From the NCBI GenBank assembly GCA_036374135.1, contig DASUUK010000043.1, positions 1 to 64,000 on the forward strand: a stretch of 64,000 nucleotides of DNA. The letters run 5' to 3'. The notes beneath the pieces are model-generated. The model was not told the origin of the DNA. It searched no databases and worked only from the letters and a program-made list of their open reading frames with translations. The translations under genes were made by a program, and so were the position numbers. The stretch's first letter is position 1; the number at the start of each line of letters is the position of its first letter. Of this stretch, positions 30,746-38,523 are shown piece by piece. This stretch comes from Euzebyales bacterium. GTDB lineage: Bacteria > Actinomycetota > Nitriliruptoria > Euzebyales > JAHELV01.

Positions 30746-32020
30746 ATGCCGCATCTGCTGCTGATCGCTCCGGCCGGCTCATACCGGGTCGGCGATCACA
30801 TGGCGGCGGCGCGGGACGTCGGCTGCGACGTGACGGTGGTGACCGACGCCGCCATCGCCATGCCGGGTTCGGCGATCGTGGTCAGCCTGTGTGACCCCGG
30901 GCGCGCCGCCGCGACGGTGCTCGCCCGCCTCGATCGGCCCATCGACGGCGTGGTCGGCACCGACGGGCCGGCCGTGGCGGTGGCCGGCGCGGTCGCGCGA
31001 CGCTGCGGACTTGTGACGAGCACGGCCGGGTCGCTGGCGGCAGCGGCGGACAAGCTCGCGCAACGCCGTGCGTGCGCGGGGGCCGGCGTGCCACAGCCGG
31101 ACTTCGCCGTGGTCGCACCCGGCGTGCCACAGCCGGACTTCGCCGTGGTCGCACCCGGCGCCGCTGAGTCGGCCCGGCCGGAGGCACTGCTCCCCGCCGT
31201 CGTGAAGCCGGTCGACCGGACGGCGAGCCAGGGCGTGGTCCGCGCCGACACCCCGGCGCAGCTGCGGGGGGCCGTCGCACGCGTCCGGCGCATCTGCGGT
31301 CGGGATGCGACGGTGCTGGTCGAGCAGTTCGTGGCCGGCGCCGAGGTCGCCGTCGACGGGCTGCTCGTCGACGGCGCGCTGCACGTGCTGGCGATGTTCG
31401 ACAAGCCGGACGCGCCGTCGGGTCCGCTGTTCCCCGAGACGCTGCTGATCTCACCGGCCCGCCTGCCGACGGATGTGCGGGAACGGGTCGTGGCGGTCGT
31501 CGAGCGCGCCGCGGCCGCTATCGGCCTCACCGAGGGGCCGATCCACGCCGAGTGCCGGATCGACGGTGACCGCGTCGGGTTCCTCGAACTCGCTGCGCGC
31601 AGCATCGGCGGGTTGTGCAGCCGGTCGGTGCGGGTCGCCGGAATGCGGTTGGAGGAGCTCGTGCTGCGGCACGCGTTGCGCCTGCCTCTGCCTGCTCCGA
31701 CCGCACGAGCCGCTGCCGCGACAGGTGTGCTGATGCTGCCCGTGCCGCGCGCGGGGCGGCTCGTGTCGGTCCACGGGGTCGAGCATGCGCGGAAGGTGAC
31801 GGCCGTCACCGGCGTCGTCATCGCGATCGGTCGGGGCGAGCAGGTCGTGCCGCTGCCGGACGGCGACCGCTACCTCGGCTTCGTGTTCGCACGCGCCAAC
31901 GACCCGGACGCGTGCGAGCAGGCGTTGCGCGACGCGTGGGACGCGCTGGACGTCGAGATCGCCGACGGCGGGCCGGCACGGGAGCCGGCCGGCGAACCTC
32001 AGCGCTTGGTGGGCGGGTAG
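30746..32020 (+). CDS. ATP-grasp family ligase
   Basis: 424 residues from ATG 30746 (GTG 30740 is possible). The order is pre-ATP-grasp Rossmann part (HLLLIAPAGSYRVGDHMAAA, GVVGTDGPAVAVAGAVARR), then ATP-grasp: LPAVVKPVDRTASQGVVRAD as nucleotide-binding lysine and loop, VLVEQFVAGAEVAVDGLLVD, and the metal-binding end GPIHAECRIDGDRVGFLELA-AR. Such enzymes form acyl-phosphates to make amide or peptide bonds; this architecture fits D-Ala-D-Ala-ligase- or carnosine-synthase-like members. Residues about 114-137 are a duplicated GVPQPDFAVVAP unit, see the repeat. The stop overlaps the convergent NifU-fusion gene by 22 bases. Confidence 0.9.
   Translation: MPHLLLIAPAGSYRVGDHMAAARDVGCDVTVVTDAAIAMPGSAIVVSLCDPGRAAATVLARLDRPIDGVVGTDGPAVAVAGAVARRCGLVTSTAGSLAAAADKLAQRRACAGAGVPQPDFAVVAPGVPQPDFAVVAPGAAESARPEALLPAVVKPVDRTASQGVVRADTPAQLRGAVARVRRICGRDATVLVEQFVAGAEVAVDGLLVDGALHVLAMFDKPDAPSGPLFPETLLISPARLPTDVRERVVAVVERAAAAIGLTEGPIHAECRIDGDRVGFLELAARSIGGLCSRSVRVAGMRLEELVLRHALRLPLPAPTARAAAATGVLMLPVPRAGRLVSVHGVEHARKVTAVTGVVIAIGRGEQVVPLPDGDRYLGFVFARANDPDACEQALRDAWDALDVEIADGGPAREPAGEPQRLVGG
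31085..31156 (+). repeat. Perfect 36-bp tandem duplication inside the ATP-grasp gene
   Basis: Two identical 36-bp units, 31085-31120 and 31121-31156, start GGCGTGCCACAG and encode GVPQPDFAVVAP twice in frame. The unit falls at the junction between the N-terminal domain and the ATP-grasp nucleotide-binding strand, where homologues have one PxPxF/Y strand. Identity at every base suggests recent slippage. Confidence 0.95.
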
Positions 32021-33621
32021 TACGGGTCCGAGCCTGCGGTGTGGTCGGTCGCGTCGACCACGCCGCGCACGCCGGGGACGTGGCGGCGCAGCAACGGCTC
32101 GATCCCCTGGCGGACCGTCACCTCGGCCATGGCGCATCCCTGGCACCGGCCGTCGAGGCGCACCGTCACGACGCCGTCGGTCTCGTCGACCAGGACCACC
32201 CGGCCGTCGTGGGCCGCCACCGACGGGTTGACGATCCCGTCCAGCACGCCGGCCACCGTCGAGACGTCGGGTTCGGGCAGCCCGAGCTGGTCGCGCAGTG
32301 GCTCGACCGCGCCCGGCGAGCCCTCGGCGATCACGTCGCCGCCGGCCCGCCGCACGTCGCCACCGCGGGCGACGACGGTCCGGCGCAGCGCGGCGAACGC
32401 GGCATCGCCCTCGGACAGCCGGGCGCCTGCGTCGGTCCGCGCAGCGTCGGGGGTCGTCGCTGGTGTGTGCGCGGCGGAGGCGCGGCCGGTCACGCCGTGG
32501 TCGAGTGCCTGATCGAGATCCGCGATCAGATCGTCGGGGTGTTCCAGACCGATCGACAGCCGCAGCAGGTCGTCGGGCACCGGCGTCGACGGGCCCTCCG
32601 CGGGCGCGCGGTGCTCGGCCAGGCTCTCGGTCCCCCCCAGCGACGTCGCGCGGGCGAACACCTGCAGCCGGGCCAGCGTCGCCGCCGCCGCGGCCGCTCC
32701 CCCGCGGACGCGCACCGACAGCATCCCGCCGAACCCGTCCGTCATCTGTCGTGCGGCCACCGGGTGGCCGGGGTGGGAGGCCAGACCGGGATAGAGCACC
32801 GACGACAGCCGGGGATCGTCGGCGAAGTGCTCCGCGATCGCGCGCGCGTTCTCGGAACTGCGCAGCACGCGCGGGAACAGCGTGCGCATGCCGCGCAGCA
32901 GCAGCCACGCAGACATGCTGCCCGGCACGGCACCCGCGCCGCGGCGCCACGCGCGGATCCGTTGGACGAACGGGTCGTCGACCGCCGTCACGAGGGCGCC
33001 GGCCAGCACATCGCCGTGCCCGTTGAGGAACTTCGTCGCAGAGTGGACGACGAGGTCGGCGCCGAACGCGAGTGGGCGGGTGTGGACCGGTGTGGCGACG
33101 GTGCTGTCGACGGCGAGCCGCGCGTGGGCGTCGTGGGCGATCTCGGCAACCGCGGCGATGTCGGTGACGTCCCACGTCGGGTTGGCGGGCGTCTCGATCC
33201 ACACCAGTCGCGTGCGCCCCGGGCGCATCGCCGCACGGAGCGCGTCGAGGTCGGTCGTGTCGACGTGGGTGACCGTGACGCCCCAGGAGAGGGCGAACTC
33301 GCTGAGCCACTTGCGCAGGCCCCAGTACATGATCATCGGCGCCACGACGTGGTCGCCGGGCACCAGCGCGCAGAACGGCGCGGACACCGCCGCCATGCCG
33401 GACGAGAACAGCAGCGCGATGTCGCACCCCTCGAGCGCGGCCAGGAGTCGCTCGGGCTGCTCGTAGGTGGGATTGTCCGCGCGCGTGTACTCGTGACCGC
33501 CGACAAGCGACCCGTCGGCACCGCGCGCGAACGTCGTCGACATGTGGATCGGCGGGGTCAGCGCGCCGGTCACCGGGTCGATGTGGCCCCCGCCGTGCGC
33601 CGCGGTCGTGTCAGGTCGCAT
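31999..33621 (-). CDS. Trans-sulfuration PLP enzyme fused to a NifU-like domain
   Basis: 540 residues from ATG 33621. Residues 1-390 are a Cys/Met-metabolism PLP enzyme (cystathionine gamma-synthase/lyase, methionine gamma-lyase family): TPPIHMSTTFARGADG, YTRADNPTYEQPERLLAALE, FSSGMAAVSAPF, VHSATKFLNGHGDVLAGALV with PLP Lys197, and TSLGGTESLAEHRA. After a Thr/Ala/Pro-rich linker (about 390-410), residues 430-540 are a NifU C-terminal domain: VTVRLDGRCQGCAMAEVTVR with Cys493 and Cys496 (CxxC). NifU/Nfu domains hold nascent Fe-S clusters. The single chain could release sulfur from a thio-amino acid next to a cluster scaffold; that coupling is inference. It is convergent with the ATP-grasp gene. 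Confidence 0.92.
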   Translation of the reverse strand: MRPDTTAAHGGGHIDPVTGALTPPIHMSTTFARGADGSLVGGHEYTRADNPTYEQPERLLAALEGCDIALLFSSGMAAVSAPFCALVPGDHVVAPMIMYWGLRKWLSEFALSWGVTVTHVDTTDLDALRAAMRPGRTRLVWIETPANPTWDVTDIAAVAEIAHDAHARLAVDSTVATPVHTRPLAFGADLVVHSATKFLNGHGDVLAGALVTAVDDPFVQRIRAWRRGAGAVPGSMSAWLLLRGMRTLFPRVLRSSENARAIAEHFADDPRLSSVLYPGLASHPGHPVAARQMTDGFGGMLSVRVRGGAAAAAATLARLQVFARATSLGGTESLAEHRAPAEGPSTPVPDDLLRLSIGLEHPDDLIADLDQALDHGVTGRASAAHTPATTPDAARTDAGARLSEGDAAFAALRRTVVARGGDVRRAGGDVIAEGSPGAVEPLRDQLGLPEPDVSTVAGVLDGIVNPSVAAHDGRVVLVDETDGVVTVRLDGRCQGCAMAEVTVRQGIEPLLRRHVPGVRGVVDATDHTAGSDPYYPPTKR

Positions 33622-33653
33622 ACCGCAACGCTACCGATCGCCCGCCCCGTCGG

Positions 33654-34010
33654 TCAGCCGTCGGCGCGCACCTCGTCGAGCCGATTCAGCAGGTCGTCGG
33701 CGGCGGCCTCGATGTCATGGTGATCGTTCTGCGCGGCGCGCTGCTTGGCCGCGATCAGCCCGCTGCGGTGCACGCGCTGGAAGTCGCCGTAGACGAAGCC
33801 GTAGTGCTCCTTGGTGTCCCGGCCCGCGTCGTCGTCGAGCGCGAGGTGCCACTGCCCGAAGCCGTCGTAGCCGTGCCGCTCGATCTGGGCGTTCTCGCCG
33901 GCGCTGTCCGGCTGCGCGTCGCTCCACCCGCTGTCCAGCACGTACTGGCCGGCATCGATCAGCTGGCGGGCCTTGGTGACGCCGTCGTCATTGACGCGGT
34001 AGGTCGGCAT
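33654..34010 (-). CDS. Conserved hypothetical protein
   Basis: 118 residues from ATG 34010, ten bases after GGAGGAC. The sequence MPTYRVNDDGVTKARQLIDA, then WHLALDDDAGRDTKEHYGF and VYGDFQRVHRSGLIAAKQRA, matches a conserved actinobacterial family without assigned function; the alternating charged helices end with LLNRLDEVRADG. It is expected to be cytosolic. Its start overlaps the tail of the LLM oxidoreductase remnant, so transcription may come from the SixA promoter through that remnant. Confidence 0.8.
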   Translation of the reverse strand: MPTYRVNDDGVTKARQLIDAGQYVLDSGWSDAQPDSAGENAQIERHGYDGFGQWHLALDDDAGRDTKEHYGFVYGDFQRVHRSGLIAAKQRAAQNDHHDIEAAADDLLNRLDEVRADG

Positions 34011-34357
34011 GGTGTCCTCCTGGGATGTCGGTCGGTGGATGATGGGCGGCGGTCCCGCCGCCATGCCGGCAACTGGTCGGGGTCAGGTCCGTCGAGGTTG
34101 AGCTCGTCGGCGAAGCGGGCCGCCAGGCGCCACATGACCTGTCGGCCGTTGCCGCCGACCACGCTGCGGATGCGGGGGTGCTGGAGCCCGGCCGGGGCGC
34201 AGACCGGCGCCTCGACGCCGTCGTCGTCGATCCCGACGGCAGATCCCGGGCCGAGCATGCGCGTGGCGGTCTCGAGCGCACGGGCCCACGCGTCATCGGG
34301 TCGCCGTCCGTCGTACTCGCCGACCATCCCGCTCGGGATCACCACGCCGACGTCCAT
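33959..34357 (-). pseudogene. LLM-class (F420/flavin) oxidoreductase with an internal deletion
   Basis: The frame opens MDVGVVIPSGMVGEYDGRRP (ATG 34357), the usual start of actinobacterial LLM oxidoreductases, but after about 35 residues it jumps to SVVGGNGRQVMWRLAARFAD followed by ELNLDGPDPDQLPAW, which is C-terminal sequence in intact homologues. Roughly 150-200 residues including the barrel core and the cofactor site are missing, and the end (RRPSSTDRHPRRT) is out of frame. The reading frame is kept across the junction but the product cannot be active. Start overlaps the SixA stop (TGATG). Confidence 0.75.
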
Positions 34358-34884
34358 CACAGGCGGTCGCCCCGCTCGACGCGCGCGTCGCGCCCGTCGA
34401 TGACGACCGTGACGGCCTCACCCTTGCCGAGCGAGGCGATCCGCTCGCCGGTCAGCCCGTACACGGCCGCCTCGTTGGTCGGGCTGTGCCCGACGATCAG
34501 CGCATGATCGCCGTCGTCGAGGCGGTCGGCGACACGGCGCAGGGCGGCGCCCAGCGTGCGCGCCTCCTCGGCGACGAAGTCGGGCGCCACGCGCTGGAAG
34601 TCGGCCAGCTCACCACCGCCGGCCTGTTGGTAGGCGTGTCGCCAGCGGTCCTCGTGGTCGGAACGCAGGCCGAGTTCGACGATCACGCCCCTGTGGGCGG
34701 TGACGTCCGGGGCGGCCAGGATGCACGCCAGCGTCTGGGTCGCGCGCTGCGCGCCCGTCGACACCGCCAGGGCGTACTGGCCGTCGTGCTGCGCGGGCAG
34801 CCGCAACGCCGCCGCGACCCCCTCGTCGGTCAGCACGTCGGCGTCGTTGTCGGTGTGCCGCAGCACGTGGAGCGTCCTTGTCAT
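34357..34884 (-). CDS. Histidine phosphatase, SixA-type
   Basis: 175 residues from ATG 34884, seven bases after GGAGG. The N-terminal TRTLHVLRHTDNDADV holds the catalytic RH pair of histidine-acid/phosphoglycerate-mutase-like phosphatases, with RHT in place of the common RHG/RHA; ALIVGHSPTNEAAVYGLTG provides the second catalytic His. SixA enzymes remove phosphate from phosphohistidine or small phosphoesters; the substrate here is unknown. The upstream 40 bases contain a CRP-like palindrome. Confidence 0.88.
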   Translation of the reverse strand: MTRTLHVLRHTDNDADVLTDEGVAAALRLPAQHDGQYALAVSTGAQRATQTLACILAAPDVTAHRGVIVELGLRSDHEDRWRHAYQQAGGGELADFQRVAPDFVAEEARTLGAALRRVADRLDDGDHALIVGHSPTNEAAVYGLTGERIASLGKGEAVTVVIDGRDARVERGDRL

Positions 34885-34922
34885 CGCTGCACCTCCAGCC
34901 ATGTTCATTCCCCACCTGCGCG

Positions 34923-34938
34923 CGTGACGTGCGTCACG
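34923..34938. promoter_or_regulatory. CRP/FNR-like palindrome upstream of sixA-type gene
   Basis: CGTGACGTGCGTCACG is a perfect inverted repeat (two 7-base arms, two-base centre) and fits CGTGA-N6-TCACG, one base per half-site off the TGTGA-N6-TCACA consensus of CRP-type regulators. Its end is 39 bases upstream of ATG 34884. A class III cyclase gene lies at 29369, but cAMP control of this site is conjecture. Confidence 0.45.
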
Positions 34939-34979
34939 TTGTCGAGGCCCGGCGGAGCGTGGGACCGGGTGCGGTGGGG

Positions 34980-35450
34980 TCAGCGTGATGGGCGGGACGT
35001 GCCGGCCGACCGGTCGGCGTCGCGCAGCGCGGCCTCGAGCCAGGCCGACAGCGCGGACTCCGGTGGCGCGCCGGTCTGCCGGGCGACGACGGTCCCGTTG
35101 CGCAGCACGAGCAGCGTCGGGATGCCCCGCACGCCGAACCGGTCGGAGATCTCCGGTGCCAGGTCGACGTTGACCTTGACCAGCTTCAGGCGTCCCGCGT
35201 GCGTCCGTGCGAGGCGCTCCAGTGCGGGACTCACCATGCGGCACGGTCCGCACCACGGTGCCCACAGGTCGACCAGCACCGCGATCCTCGACGAGTCCGC
35301 GACGGCGTCGAACGTCGCTGCGTCGGCGTCGGCCATCCAGGGCAGCGGCGTGTGGCACCTGGGGCAGCGCGGGACGCCGCGCGCAACGGCCGGCGTGCGG
35401 TTGCGCTGGCCGCACGCCTCGCACGTGATCACACCCGCGCTCGCCGCCAT
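34980..35450 (-). CDS. trxC: Thioredoxin with N-terminal zinc ribbon (thioredoxin 2 type)
   Basis: 156 residues from ATG 35450. The N-terminal CEACGQRN and CPRCHTPLPW are two CxxC pairs forming a zinc ribbon, as in thioredoxin 2. The thioredoxin fold follows: VLVDLWAPWCGPCRMVSPAL with active-site CGPC (about residue 74), VNVDLAPEISDRFGVRGIPT and LLVLRNGTVVARQTGA with the cis-Pro in GIPT. It reduces disulfides in cytosolic proteins, using thioredoxin reductase encoded elsewhere. It is divergent from the YjbR gene. Confidence 0.93.
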   Translation of the reverse strand: MAASAGVITCEACGQRNRTPAVARGVPRCPRCHTPLPWMADADAATFDAVADSSRIAVLVDLWAPWCGPCRMVSPALERLARTHAGRLKLVKVNVDLAPEISDRFGVRGIPTLLVLRNGTVVARQTGAPPESALSAWLEAALRDADRSAGTSRPSR

Positions 35451-35512
35451 CGATCCCAGTGTCGCACCCAGCAGGCCCGTACGCTGGTGGCCAGCGCAGC
35501 ATCGGAGCACGT

Positions 35513-35947
35513 GTGGACCACGCCCGTGGAACGCCGGCGACGGCGCGGGACGTGCACGACGCCGCACACGCCATGCCCCACGTCACCGTCGAGCGCGGCG
35601 GTGGCGACAACCCCGTCTACCAGGTCGGGCGGAAGTCGTTCGTGTACTTCCGCACTCCACGACCCGATGCCGTGGATCCCGACACCGGCGAGCGCTACGA
35701 CGACGTCGTCATCATCTGGGTTGCCTCGGAGCACGACAAGCACGCGCTCGTTGCGGACCCTGACACCCCGTTCTTCACCACGAGCCACTTCGACGGGCAT
35801 CCGTCGGTGCTGGTGCGCGCCAGCCGACTCGGCGAGATCGACCGCGACGAGCTCGTCGAGCTCGTCGCGGAGGCGTGGTTGTCCAGGGCGTCGCGGCGGC
35901 GTGCGAACACTTGGCTCGCGGCCCACGACCTGCCACTGATCGAGTGA
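35513..35947 (+). CDS. MmcQ/YjbR family protein
   Basis: 144 residues from GTG 35513 (GGAG upstream). The family pattern is visible: ARDVHDAAHAMPHVTVERGG, VYQVGRKSFVYFRTPRPD, then FFTTSHFDGHPSVLVRASRL-GE and a C-terminal helix ELVELVAEAWLSRASRR. YjbR proteins have a double-wing-like fold and are often described as DNA-binding, though evidence is structural. This copy is the actinobacterial subtype with a TSHFDGHP motif. Its location opposite thioredoxin gives no functional hint. Confidence 0.88.
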   Translation: MDHARGTPATARDVHDAAHAMPHVTVERGGGDNPVYQVGRKSFVYFRTPRPDAVDPDTGERYDDVVIIWVASEHDKHALVADPDTPFFTTSHFDGHPSVLVRASRLGEIDRDELVELVAEAWLSRASRRRANTWLAAHDLPLIE

Positions 35948-35991
35948 CCGTCCGGTCGCGCGCCGCTGCGCACGACCGCGCACCGCTCGCG

Positions 35992-36057
35992 TATGATGTG
36001 GCGCTTACGACGACGCGTGGGCGCCTACTGCATCGGTCGCGATGATGTGACATCGCG
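35992..36057 (+). promoter_or_regulatory. Promoter and 5' leader hairpin of the LCP gene
   Basis: TATGAT (35992-35997) is a strong -10 box in otherwise GC-rich DNA. In the leader that follows, CGCGATG (36038-36044) and CATCGCG (36051-36057) form a perfect 7-bp stem around ATGTGA, 42 bases before the ATG at 36100. The hairpin could be a transcript structure or operator. Confidence 0.5.
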
Positions 36058-36099
36058 GACGCGCCCGGCCCTGCTGCGCGTCGCAAGGGACCAGCCAAC

Positions 36100-37191
36100 A
36101 TGAGCGTGACCAGCGAGGACATCACCCTCGAGATCGAGGTACCGCCACCACGCAGCCGCGTGCTGCTGCGCGTGGCGGTCGCGATCGTGGCGCTGTTCGC
36201 TCTGTTCGTGCTCGCCGGCGCCGGGCTGTTCCTCGAGCGACAGCGGACCTACGACCAGAACATCGAACGGATCGCGGACGCCTTCCCTGACGAGAGCGGC
36301 CGTCCCGCACCCGCACCGGACCCACCTCCGAACGCGGTGGCTCCGGCCGAGAACTGGCTGCTCGTGGGGTCGGACCGCCGGTCGGAGCAGGCCACGACCG
36401 GGCAGGAGGCCGACGGACAGCTGTGGGATTTCGGGGCACAGCGGGCCGACACGATCATGCTGGTCCACCTCCCAGCCGACCGCAGCCGTGTCTACCTCGT
36501 CTCCTTCCCGCGCGACTCCTGGGTACCGATCGCCGGATACGGCAACGCCAAGATCAACGCCGCGCTGTCGTTCGGCGGACCACCGCTGCTCATCGCGACC
36601 CTCGAGCAGCTCACCGGGGTTCGCGTCGACCACTTCGCGATGCTCGACTTCCAGGGCTTCGAGTCGATGACCGATGCGCTCGGGGGCGTCGACGTCCGGG
36701 TGGGTCAGACGGTCAGCGACCCGGCACGTGACGTGGAGTGGGAGGCCGGCGTCCACCACCTCGACGGCGAGCAGGCGCTGAAATTCGTGCGCCAGCGGTA
36801 CAACCTGCCGGGCGGTGACTTCGACCGCATCAAGCGCCAGCAGGCCTTTCTGAAGGCGCTGGCCGGGCGGGCCGTGGACGGCGCTGTGCTGGCCAACCCG
36901 CTCCGGCTCAACGCGTTCCTCGAAGCGGTCACCAGCTCGGTCAGCGTCGACGACACGGTCACCGCGGCGAACCTGCGTTCGCTGGCGCTGCAGATGCGCG
37001 CCGTTCGCCCGAACGACATCGTGTTCATGACGATCCCGACGGCCGGGTTGGGCACGGAGGACGGGCAGAGCGTCGTCTACCTCGACCGTGCGAAGAGCCG
37101 CCCGCTGCACCGCGCGCTGCGCAGGGCCACGGTCGGCCGGTATGTGCGCCGTTCCGGTGACGCCGTCAACCAGGTCGACACGGTCCGCTGA
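36100..37191 (+). CDS. LytR-CpsA-Psr (LCP) family cell-wall glycopolymer ligase
   Basis: 363 residues from ATG 36100. A cytosolic N-tail of about 22 residues precedes a membrane helix, RVAVAIVALFALFVLAGAGL. The LCP domain begins near residue 85: WLLVGSDRR, ADTIMLVHLPADRSRVYLVS with FPRDSWVPIAGYGNAKINAA, GVRVDHFAMLDFQGFESMTD and LDGEQALKFVRQRYNLPGGD-FDRIKRQQ with the conserved arginines. LCP enzymes transfer lipid-linked polymers to peptidoglycan on the outer face of the membrane. Single gene with a good -10 box and a leader hairpin. The acceptor polymer cannot be named. Confidence 0.93.
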   Translation: MSVTSEDITLEIEVPPPRSRVLLRVAVAIVALFALFVLAGAGLFLERQRTYDQNIERIADAFPDESGRPAPAPDPPPNAVAPAENWLLVGSDRRSEQATTGQEADGQLWDFGAQRADTIMLVHLPADRSRVYLVSFPRDSWVPIAGYGNAKINAALSFGGPPLLIATLEQLTGVRVDHFAMLDFQGFESMTDALGGVDVRVGQTVSDPARDVEWEAGVHHLDGEQALKFVRQRYNLPGGDFDRIKRQQAFLKALAGRAVDGAVLANPLRLNAFLEAVTSSVSVDDTVTAANLRSLALQMRAVRPNDIVFMTIPTAGLGTEDGQSVVYLDRAKSRPLHRALRRATVGRYVRRSGDAVNQVDTVR

Positions 37192-37389
37192 CCGTCTGGC
37201 GTCGCGTGCCGTCACATGGGTGATCTCACCCATCCTCGCACCGGGTGAAGATCCGGGGTCCTGCGGATCACAGCGCCCGCGTCCCGCCCTAACGTGCGTG
37301 ACACGTGAGGTTATGTGGCGCACCGCCGACCGACGTGCCGTCGAGGGACGTCTCGCCGCTCGTGGCGCCACCCGGCGAAAGGCACTGTC

Positions 37390-38493
37390 GTGACCGGCAT
37401 GGACGAGCACGTCGACACCGTGGTCATCGGGGGCTCCCAGTCGGGGCTGTCGGTCGGCTACCACCTGGCGCAGCGAGGGTGTCGGTTCGTGATCCTCGAC
37501 GCCCACGACCGCGTCGGCGACGCGTGGCGCCGGCGGTGGGACTCGCTACGGCTGTTCACGACGGCGCGCTATGACGGCCTGCCCGGCATGCCGTTCCCGG
37601 CCCCGACGCACGCGTACCCGACCAAGGGCGAGGTCGCCGACTATCTGCTGGCCTATGCCCAGCGCTTCGACCTTCCGGTCGAGACCGGCGTCACGGTGCA
37701 CCGGCTGGCCCGCGATGGCCGGCGATTCGTCGTCGCCGCCGGCGACCGGGCGATCACTGCGGACAACGTGGTCGTCGCGACAGGGACGTACCACACACCC
37801 CGGGTGCCCGCCTTCGCCGACGGCCTCGATCCGACGATCCGTCAGCTCCACTCGAAGGCGTACCGCAACCCCTCGCAGCTCCAGGCCGGCGATGTGCTCG
37901 TCGTCGGTGCAGGCAACTCCGGTGCGGAGATCGCCCTCGAGGTCTCGGAGCACCACCGCACATGGCTGTCGGGGCGCGACCCGGGCCAGGAGCCCACCCG
38001 CGCCGGGAGCCTGCCCGATCGGTTGCTCCACCCGGTGATGTGGTTCGTGGCGTCGCGCGTGCTCACGATCGATTCGCCCATCGGCCGGCGGGTGCGCGAC
38101 CACTTCCTCGACCCGCCGCGCGGGATCCCGCTCGGTCGGGCCCGACGCAGCGACATCCGGGCCGCCGGCATCGACCGCGTCCCGAGGACGACGGGTGTGC
38201 GCGACGGCCGGCCGCGGCTTGAGGATGGGCGCTCGCTCGAGGTGTCCAACGTCATCTGGTGCACCGGCTTCGAGATGGACCTGTCGTGGATCGACCTGCC
38301 GGTGATCGGCGACCACGGCTTCCCGCGGCAGGAGTACGGCCTGGTGCCGTCGCAGCCCGGCCTGTACTTCATGGGCCTGCCGTTCCAGCGTTCACTGAGC
38401 TCGGCTCTGCTCGGCGGGGTGGGACGCGACGCCGGATTCATCGCCGATCACATCGCCGCCCGCACCGCCGGCATGCCCGCGATGTCGGCCTGA
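37390..38493 (+). CDS. Flavin-containing monooxygenase-like NAD(P)/FAD protein
   Basis: 367 residues from GTG 37390. FAD-binding VVIGGSQSGLSVGYHLAQRG (GxGxxG variant GGSQSG, about residue 13), a WRRRWDSLRLFTTARYDGLP motif typical of this group, second Rossmann motif VLVVGAGNSGAEIALEVSEH for NADPH (about 174) and ATG motif VVVATGTYHTPRVPAF. The C-terminal GLYFMGLPFQRSLSSALLGG resembles the CzcO/TrkA-type flavoproteins. Likely oxygenation or reduction of a small molecule using NADPH. Solitary. Confidence 0.9.
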   Translation: MTGMDEHVDTVVIGGSQSGLSVGYHLAQRGCRFVILDAHDRVGDAWRRRWDSLRLFTTARYDGLPGMPFPAPTHAYPTKGEVADYLLAYAQRFDLPVETGVTVHRLARDGRRFVVAAGDRAITADNVVVATGTYHTPRVPAFADGLDPTIRQLHSKAYRNPSQLQAGDVLVVGAGNSGAEIALEVSEHHRTWLSGRDPGQEPTRAGSLPDRLLHPVMWFVASRVLTIDSPIGRRVRDHFLDPPRGIPLGRARRSDIRAAGIDRVPRTTGVRDGRPRLEDGRSLEVSNVIWCTGFEMDLSWIDLPVIGDHGFPRQEYGLVPSQPGLYFMGLPFQRSLSSALLGGVGRDAGFIADHIAARTAGMPAMSA

Positions 38494-38523
38494 GCCGCGT
38501 AGCAGGTCACGCCACGCAGGGCC

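Noticed and set aside
31615-33723. A 702-codon plus-strand reading frame
   Set aside because: It lies opposite the PLP-NifU fusion gene and part of the ATP-grasp gene; composition is Arg/Gly/Ala rich without domains.
36025-37506. A 493-codon minus-strand reading frame
   Set aside because: Antisense of the LCP gene; no recognisable motif and no ribosome-binding site.
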